The position numbers were made by a program, and so were the translations under genes. This document shows, in pieces, positions 57,226 through 64,000 of a stretch of DNA of 64,000 nt. The DNA lies in NCBI GenBank assembly GCA_029948255.1, contig JALIZF010001810.1, positions 20,001 through 84,000 on the forward strand, written 5' to 3'. Within the stretch, counting starts at the first letter, position 1; each line of letters starts with the position of its first letter. The stretch comes from Telmatactis stephensoni (Eukaryota; Cnidaria; Anthozoa; Actiniaria; Isophelliidae). The notes under the pieces were generated by a model. That model did not search any database and was not told the origin of the DNA. It was given only the letters and a program-made list of their open reading frames with translations.

Positions 57226-58565
57226 GATCGACGATTGCAATTGTCACCTGTGCATGTGTCGTTCTTAATATCGACGTACCGTGAAGGACCATTACTCTAG
57301 ATCTTGATATCATGCAAGTAATAATGTATCAAGATCATGTAAAAACGGGACGGAGTCAATGTTTAATTTATATTTTTAAAGTAATAATTTTTGGTTTTAA
57401 GAGGAGATGAGATGTCTTCACTTAAATGATGTTATCACTGCACCTCGTCTCACAAGAAATTTAAATCGAGAAGTTTCAATAGAACATGAATTGAATGAAC
57501 AAGAATGATGAGATTTCTTTTGTTGTTTAAAAAAGCAGTTAACCAACGCCCCCAACGCGAGGCAATGTACTCGTCGAAATTCAAGCGTTTCAGTTCGTGA
57601 TACGAATTTAAAAAACTGCTATTAATTGTTTTCTTATGTTTTCAAAACTTAGTATAACTGTTATGACTGGTGTTTTTCCAGTGTTAGAACACTCTTAGTA
57701 AAACACCCGCCACATGTCGCGTTCCTTTTTAATTAAAATAGGGATCAAATTTGAATTGCGTCGCGCTCGTCGGTTCTAAAAATAGCTCGCGTAATGGATG
57801 CATGACTCAGACAAAAATCATATATGAAAGTGTAATCGAACCTAAAAGAACACACCATGAAAACATTGCTTATTTTTAAAAAATGGTAAGTAAAAACCAA
57901 ACTGCCAAAATCGGACTCAAGGAGATGAAAAATTGGGTTTGTTTGTCTGAGTTGTGACGTCACTGCCGCGTTTCGTTATTAATTAAGGTTATCACAAAGA
58001 GCGCGCGAAAGGAGAGGTTTATACGAAGTTTTGAGGGTAAGTACAGGGTTGGACGGCACTACGACATTCCAGATACGCAGGTTAATTTAGTCTGGTAATC
58101 GTCAGTTCCTACAGGAGATAAATCAGGAGTTCATTAATGGCGGCATGGCTCCTGGAAAAATAACAACAAAGTGAACAAACTTTCAGTTTCATTATTCTAA
58201 AATAATTACGCCAAGTGTGACTCTAGTTTGTTAAGAGTTCTTTATATTTTCTCAAGTGCGTCTATAACGCTATGGTCAAGCGGCTTTCTGTTGTCTAATT
58301 GATTTATAACAGAGCCTAGAACATTAAAAACGGAGGCATGCAGCCCATGGGGAAATAGTTCATAGATTTTTCAGCCAATCAGAGCGCGCGTTATATGTGT
58401 CGCCATTTTAAAAACGAACAATTTGAAAAAGACGATGACGACGATAGTGCGCGCGCAGTGCAGCCTACGGGCAAATAGTTCATAGCTTTCTGGCCAATCA
58501 GAGCGCGCGTAAGATTGTAGCCATATGTTATAATTCACAAATAAACATGTAAGAGTTGGACTATT
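57226..58565. other. Spacer, duplicated upstream of copy 6
   Basis: 57300-57800 is about 90% alike to the sequence upstream of copy 6 (GCAGTTAACCAACGCCCCCA at 57535 and again near 61223). It lacks the 190-base block 60985-61175 present there. 58340-58520 has two copies of a (C/G)CCAATCAGAGCGCGCGT phrase. No genes. Confidence 0.6.
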
Positions 58566-58569
58566 AGTT

Positions 58570-58880
58570 GTGATCCCTTTACTGTAACTAGCATTAATAA
58601 ACTAGAAGTGGTACAAAGACGTGCTGCAAGATTTACTATGGACAATTATGATAGATGCTCTAGTGTGTCAAAGATGCTCTCAAACCTTGGATTACCAGGT
58701 GACTCAGTTTACGATTTCAGATCCCCGACCAACAAACAAACGTGTATACCACCTGGAGTACCTGAGCTATGCAATGGAAACTTGTGGTTACTTGCCTTGT
58801 CACGTATTGCCAGCTAGCAGCACGAAACACGTCGAAATTATACTTGGTCAGAGAAATTGTTGACTACCTTCACGCTGATC
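58570..58880 (+). mobile_element. LINE ORF2 C-terminal fragment
   Basis: FTVTSINKLEVVQRRAARFT, then DNYDRCSSVSKMLSNLGL, typical of the end of CR1/L2/Jockey-type ORF2. The following 125 bases (GAAACTTGTGGTTACTTGCC...TTGACTACCTTCACG) also occur at 54413-54535, before the other LINE fragment. Confidence 0.75.
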
Positions 58881-58964
58881 CCAATAAGTTTGGAAATTCG
58901 TCTTTTTTAATTAACTTTAATTAATTAATGAGAGTAATAATAATTAATTAATTAATTAATTGTT

Positions 58965-59245
58965 ACAGTTAGGCCTCATCTCCAGACAAAAACGATGTTT
59001 TCTTTTATCTGGGTAACCGTTTTTAGTAAAGATTATTAAAATTGAGAAAAAGATGGGGTTTATTTTTCAAATTTAGCAGCATTAGTATGGACGCAGCGTA
59101 ACTTAGTATAATTTCAGTTTCGTTAATTATGGCTACACTGATGAATATTACTCCTGAATCACGAGTACTTGAAAACACTTGAGGCGTCAGTCTTAATGTC
59201 ATTTGCTCAGATAATCGACGCGCGCTGCTTCAATATTCCAGTATT
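58965..59245 (-). pseudogene. 3'-end fragment of a CALHM-like gene (inverted)
   Basis: In reverse orientation this matches 55380-55680 (complement of GACGCCTCAAGTGTTTTCAA and of GCTGCGTCCATACTAATGCT), i.e. the stop region and 3' flank of the copy 3/4 group without coding body. The two pieces form an inverted pair around copy 5. Confidence 0.7.
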
Positions 59246-59429
59246 TGACGTGTGCGCGCTGGTTCAATATTTCAAGAGAACAGAAAATTAACAAGCAAGG
59301 AATTTATAAATATATTAAAACATGCCAACTTTTGATAAGACTTAACTTCATTTTCCTACAAAGTTTTATATACATACCATATATTACTCTCGATGTTTAT
59401 TACTATAGAGCAGATTTCGCCAGTGAGTG

Positions 59430-59575
59430 TGAAACGGACCGCGACGCGCGACGCGCGCGTGCTGTGACCATGTCAGTGCCCTTGTTGTCTATAAAAACAT
59501 TCGAAATTCCTACCTGCCGTGACCGTGCGGTGCCGTTTTCAGTCATACGAAATCTATTCCAGGTCTACTCAATCA
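59430..59575 (+). repeat. Dispersed repeat shared with 27475-27590
   Basis: GCTGTGACCATGTCAGTGCC...CTATAAAAACATTCGAAATTCCT matches CCGTGACCGTGTCAGTGTCT...CTATAAAACCATTCGAAATTCCT at about 27495-27545 in a WDR6 intron. Function unknown. Confidence 0.65.
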
Positions 59576-59649
59576 ACATTGTTAACCCGTTGTCCATATT
59601 TATATTTTAGGATTAATTCATAAGTTATTACACGTCTTACACGACTGCA

Positions 59650-60609
59650 TCAGCAACTTGCTGCATTTAAACTTATTGTGTCAAAATAAAGGCTAGTTGA
59701 TTTATCGATTAGTTGATTGCTCTGAGCTTCAGTTTCTGTTAGCTCAACTTCTTCGTCGTTCACCGTTTCTCTACCTTTGTCAGACCTCACTCTCACTGAT
59801 TTCAATGTCCTACTGTTGGGCGTGTCATGACACCCTATATTGGGGAACAATTCTTTTAGCCTCTTCTTTCCATATTTGATAAAGTCCTCGGGGGTTTCTT
59901 TCTCTAACAACTCAAACAGACTATCAATCTTTTGCTTTGCTTGAGTCTCAGCCATTGGTTTGATTTTCTCGTTAAACATGTCCACAGCGTGTTTGGCTTC
60001 TAAGTCCTCAAACTCTTTTTTACTGACGATCTTTGACTCTTGTCTTGGTAATAAACATCTCTCAATAGTTATAATCATCGTAGCTACTAGCGCTAGAGAT
60101 AATATCAAAGCCCAAGCGATTATCTGAGAATCTGCTTGAGCATCAGAAATCTTGGTTTCCAGAACTTGCATTGCAATAGTTCTGTTAGCTACCGCAGCTT
60201 TGAAAATATCGACAGGCCCGAGCTCTGCACAAATATAATAGCGTCCATCAGCAAATGCGAATATCAACCAAAGGACTGGACTCAAGGTGGCTAAGTATCC
60301 AATCTTGCGAGACTTCCCCAATCTCACTCTACGGCAGTGGAAAATTCCAACCGTCAAGTGCCAAAACGGTTTGCAAACGAGAAGTCCTATACAGACCAGA
60401 ACCACTGCTGGCCCAAATATGAACAAATAACCATACAGACGATGACCTCGAAGGGGGCAAGTGAAAAGCTTTATGAGAAACATTTTGAGCAAATATACGA
60501 GAGTGGATATTGCAAAGCTTTTTACTGGTAAATCTACAGACTTGGCAGTTCCTCTCAGATACTCGTAAATCTCCTCGTAGATACGTACATTGGATAGTGA
60601 AGCAGCCAT
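59650..60609 (-). CDS. CALHM-like large-pore channel, copy 6
   Basis: Intronless, 319 aa, ATG at 60609, 3491 bases from that of copy 5 and nearly identical to it through the TM region (for example LVCIGLLVC for LFCISLLVC in TM2). Outer-loop motifs and the NRT sequon are as in copy 5. After VELTE it continues with a longer tail, TEAQSNQLIDKSTSLYFDTI, ending AASC. The C-terminal cysteine could be lipidated, but this is only inference. Intact frame. Confidence 0.8.
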   Translation of the reverse strand: MAASLSNVRIYEEIYEYLRGTAKSVDLPVKSFAISTLVYLLKMFLIKLFTCPLRGHRLYGYLFIFGPAVVLVCIGLLVCKPFWHLTVGIFHCRRVRLGKSRKIGYLATLSPVLWLIFAFADGRYYICAELGPVDIFKAAVANRTIAMQVLETKISDAQADSQIIAWALILSLALVATMIITIERCLLPRQESKIVSKKEFEDLEAKHAVDMFNEKIKPMAETQAKQKIDSLFELLEKETPEDFIKYGKKRLKELFPNIGCHDTPNSRTLKSVRVRSDKGRETVNDEEVELTETEAQSNQLIDKSTSLYFDTISLNAASC

Positions 60610-60712
60610 ATTTTACGCTTTGAAAAGTGTTACTCTTGCTTTCTTTACAACGAGTGTCTCACTGAATCAAAGTCTATAACAGTTATATTGTCTAACATGA
60701 ATATTTTACAAG
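60610..60712 (-). promoter_or_regulatory. Conserved proximal flank of CALHM-like copy 6
   Basis: Minus-strand TTGTAAAATATTCATGTTAG, TGTTATAGACTTTGATTCAG, GAGACACTCGTTGTAAAG, as before copies 3-5. Confidence 0.5.
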
Positions 60713-61920
60713 TGTGGATCGACGGTTGCATTTGTCACCTGTGTGTTGCTCTTAATATCGACGTACCGTGAAGGAGACTTTAGTTTTGCAGGACAATTAC
60801 TCTTGATATCATACAAGTAATGTATCAAGATCATATCAAAAACGGACGGAGTCAACTATTTGTATCTTTAAAGTAATAATTTGTGGATTTAAGAGGAATG
60901 AAATCTTTGAGATGTCTGCACTTAAATAATGTTATCACTGCACCTCGTCTCACAAGAAATTTAAATCGAGAAGTTTCAATAGAACATTATGTAACACATT
61001 AGCATATTGTTATATTAGGACACTGTTTGCCTATAATTTGAACCAGCTTGAAATTTGCATATAATGATATTAATGTTTCCTTTAATTCAACAGCTAGGTT
61101 CACCTCTGAAGGTAGTCCAGGACCAGAGCAGCCCTGACCAATAATCGTGTGTCCTGGAGTAAAGCTAGAAGAATGATTTGAATGAACAAGAATGATGAGA
61201 TTTCTTTTGCTATTTAAAAACGCAGTTAACCAACGCCCCCAACGCGAGGCAATCTACTCGTCGAAATTCAAGGGTTTCAGTTCGTGATACGAATTTAAAC
61301 TGTTTTTAATTGTTTTCTTATGTTTTCAAAACTATAACTGTTTATGACTGGTGTTTTTCCAGTGTTAGAACACTCTTAGTAAAACACCCGTGACTTGTGG
61401 CATTCCTTTTCAACTAAAATCGGGACTAAATTTGAATTGCGTCGCGCGCGTCGGTTCTAAACTGAATAGCTCGCGTAATAGATGCATGACTCGGCAGAAA
61501 AAAATTGGGAAAAAATTATATACCTAAAATGTTGCGTTGAATTGTCTCTAAATGCCGTCTGCCATTAATCCATCTGGCACTTTGAAAGGTCAAATTGATG
61601 AAAAGTGAAAACTGATTATTTTTTATCAGAAGGTGAATATAGCTGAATAACTTACTACTCTCCGCCAAAAAAATGCATTTTTTAGCCCATTATCATGGAG
61701 AAATTTGTGTTTAAAACCTAAGAGAACAATAGCGTTGAGCAACTGACGTCATATGACGTCAGTTACTCAAAATTTAGATGCTAAAATACTTAACAATTTC
61801 TATTCGTCTCCTCTAAATAAGAAGAAAATGTTGCTTCATGGTGATAGTTGGGGCCATAATTATCGGTGTGACTGAGCTTCAAGTCATTTTCATTCGTTAT
61901 AAATTTTCATCCAAGTGCTT
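60713..61920. other. Upstream flank of copy 6, CRE double palindrome
   Basis: 60985-61175 matches, in reverse, the far 5' flank of copies 3 and 4. 61737-61768 (GAGCAACTGACGTCATATGA...) is a near-perfect 32-base palindrome with two CRE sites, in a repeat related to 55920-56205. No genes. Confidence 0.6.
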
Positions 61921-61924
61921 CTTT

Positions 61925-62080
61925 GAATAATGGCGGCCGATAAAAGCAGAGGAAAATAGCTCCTTTTGAGGATGTTTTTTTAATCGTACGACAAAATCGC
62001 TTTGACATGTTAATATGAATGCTATAAGGATGTCAACAAATATAAAAATAATAAGGGCGCTAATTTCATCGTTGTCCCAC
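61925..62080 (-). repeat. Dispersed repeat, copy 2 (see 615-773)
   Basis: Reverse-oriented relative of 615-773 (GAGGAAAATAGCTCCTTTTG, CGTACGACAAAATCGC, CATCGTTGTCCCAC). Confidence 0.75.
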
Positions 62081-62116
62081 TTTGAATAAAGCCATTATTA
62101 TTATTGTTATTATTAT

Positions 62117-62343
62117 ATGACAAAATAGCATGTTAATGATGTAAACGCACGAAAACGAACGCATGGCACGCAACAAGTTGACAAGGATGGCTCTGAAATT
62201 TAGTTACTGAGTTTACATATATGACGCTTTTCAAATGAGTTTGAGTTTATGTTGATTCGTTTATATGATTCCTCATGCTTATCTATTAAAGTAATCAAAG
62301 CTTGCGGTTTCGTGCATTTACATCATTAACATGCTATTTTGTC
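62117..62343. mobile_element. 227-bp MITE with 36-bp TIRs
   Basis: GACAAAATAGCATGTTAATGATG...GCACGAAA at 62117-62152 is mirrored with one mismatch by 62308-62343. AT-rich, non-coding middle. No clear target duplication. Confidence 0.8.
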
Positions 62344-63048
62344 CTGATTAGCATATTAATTTACTTATTTGCATCTATCCTGGAAAGTCGTGCTAGAGCG
62401 AATTCGTATACTGCAGTTTTTCATGCTAATGACAAAATGAGCTGTTTAGAGTTACACCGTAAAAATAGATGTTAACAAAAGAAGTATGTCTAAAGTAATG
62501 TCCAGTGGACAGTGTCAATCAGCTTTTGCAAAAAGTCGATCAGTAAACGGGTCTGAGCAAAGCTAAGCATTCAACACGTCTTTCGTTTCGTTTTGTTTTG
62601 TTTTTCGACCCTGAAAAGATAGCTGACTTTGAAAATAAAACTGGATTTTTTTTATTTCCCTTTACGTCCATTTTGCAGTTAATTGTGCCCTGCAATTGTT
62701 TTTTATTAGTTTTTGCAAGGCAGTACAGCTCATTAGAATATTCAGAGTGTCTCAGTTATTGATGACGTCAAAGTCATGCGAGCTACAAGGGAGGAGAGGT
62801 ACAGTCTAGCCACGATATTAAATTATATATTTTACTGGCTATTTTAGCTTTGGGAAATAAGAATAAATTAAATTATTCTATTATAGGTTTCGTCAAAAAG
62901 ATTAAGTACCATTTTTTTGTTGTTGTTGCTGGTTTGTACAGCAGGTGCTGTATTTGGTTTGCATGCGACTATTATGTTAATTTTGGCTACAGTGAACAAA
63001 CGCTGACCTGTAGATATCACAATTTGAATCAGATCAATCACACGGTTA
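62344..63048. other. 5' flank of the SDR gene
   Basis: No coding sequence recognised. A consensus CRE TGACGTCA is at 62763-62770, about 300 bases before the SDR start, close to what would be the promoter. Confidence 0.4.
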
Positions 63049-63075
63049 ATGAAGTCAACGTACTGCCATGACAAT

Positions 63076-63944
63076 ATGGTGGGATTTATTCTGACTTTAA
63101 CCTTAGCTCTTACGTTAGCTATACTATTTTTATGGCTAGTAAAATGGGTCAGAAACAGCAGGCAATCTGAAGTACAAGATCTAAGCAATAAATGTGTACT
63201 GATTACTGGATGTGGGGCAGGTTTTGGTCTTCGTGCAGCAGAACGTTTGGATCGATTGGGTTTTCGTGTCTTTGCCACATGTAGGACTAAATCAGGCGAA
63301 AAAAACGTCCTTGAGCGATGTAGTAACAGAGTGAAGACTTACTGTATGGACGTCACGTCTACTGAGGACTTGAAGAACACATATGATGAATTAAAGGCCG
63401 AGATAATAGCCAGTCGAGGTAGGAAATCGCATCAATATTTTACTCGTTAAACCTAAAATTCATTCATATTGTTCCGGATTGTTTTGGCTTTACTGAAATC
63501 TTAATTACTCTCACAGCTGGTTATAGGAACTATTTTTTTCATGAACACATAATAATTGTATAGAATAGTCTGGTATTACAAGAACCCTAAGGAGATCCGA
63601 GATTCATAACACAGTTGTTCAGTACTTCAGTCCAGATGTTTATCAGTTAATTTGCATATGAAATCACGAAATTTATATTTCAGCCATTACTCACTTATAA
63701 AGTTTCAATTCAATTACATCTAATAATCTATATAATTTCTTAATATTTTATCTCTTACTAGGGTTGTGGGGATTGATAAACAACGCAGGAATTATGGAGG
63801 TTGGTCCCATTGACTGGCAACCGCTGGACACCTTCAAACGTTCTGCAGACGTCAACCTATGGGGAATGATAGCCGTGACAAAGACTTTTTTGCCTTTGGT
63901 TAAGATGGCTAAAGGCCGAGTGGTGAACATAGGAAGTACTTTGT
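63076..63944 (+). CDS. Membrane short-chain dehydrogenase, RDH/17-beta-HSD6 type (3' part outside window)
   Basis: Exons 63076-63418 and 63762-63944 join in phase (CGA G/GG); a GTAAGG donor follows, so the gene continues past the window. Start chosen at ATG 63076 because it directly precedes a hydrophobic anchor (GFILTLTLALTLAILFLWLV, residues about 3-22); an in-frame ATG at 63049 would add 9 residues. After a short basic stretch comes the classical SDR Rossmann fold: TGCGAGFG dinucleotide-binding motif, ATCR after the second strand (Arg suggests NADP or mixed use), MDVTS with the acidic residue, NNAG at the start of exon 2, and the strand GRVVNIGS. The catalytic Ser-Tyr-Lys is not yet reached. 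The family oxidises or reduces retinoids and steroids on the ER membrane. Confidence 0.87.
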
Positions 63945-64000
63945 GTAAGGCATATACTATTTCCTGGAATTGTTTTGTGATACTTTGTCTTCGTTTGTGT

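Noticed and set aside
62850..63278. Frames on both strands around the SDR start
   Set aside because: The plus-strand one ends before the SDR start without a domain; the minus-strand one is antisense to the SDR first exon.

Overview
The window is nuclear DNA of an animal, most likely a marine invertebrate (cnidarian or sponge grade; the sequence alone does not settle which). It is AT-rich. Genes are split by short introns with GT-AG borders. The proteins are animal orthologues (Rab24, WDR6, TRABID/ZRANB1, CALHM-type channels, a microsomal short-chain dehydrogenase). Introns and spacers are crowded with short terminal-inverted-repeat (TIR) elements, minisatellites and dead LINE fragments. No bacterial, organellar or CRISPR features were seen.

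Layout. (1) 1-23,500: three Rab24-like small-GTPase genes in tandem on the + strand. The first enters with only its 3' exons (1-1960); the others are complete (3346-10645, 204 aa; 18584-23493, 199 aa). All use one exon plan. A minus-strand gene of unknown function sits inside an intron of the second. Between the second and third lie a minus-strand gene for a putative lipid-anchored repeat protein (11158-11757) and a probable minus-strand coiled-coil gene (15290-16459). (2) 24546-34675, minus: a 17-exon WDR6 gene (1209 aa). (3) 35523-41725, plus: a 6-exon TRABID/ZRANB1 deubiquitinase gene (690 aa), head-to-head with WDR6 across about 850 bases holding a consensus CRE. (4) 43,200-60,600: six intronless CALHM-like channel genes, four on + and two on -, made by repeated local duplication. 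The first pair shows a tract that looks like gene conversion, and truncated 3'-end fragments of further copies lie in the spacers with CR1/L2-like LINE debris. (5) 63076-end: the first two exons of a retinol/17-beta-hydroxysteroid dehydrogenase-type SDR gene, which runs off the window.

The genes do not form one pathway. The biological stories are local amplification of two membrane-related families (Rab24-like GTPases and CALHM-like pores) and the dense mobile-element record. That record includes a TTAA-flanked element nested inside an older element whose uninterrupted relative lies 45 kb away. Coding exons were joined by hand from splice signals and reading phase; every complete model is phase-consistent unless stated.
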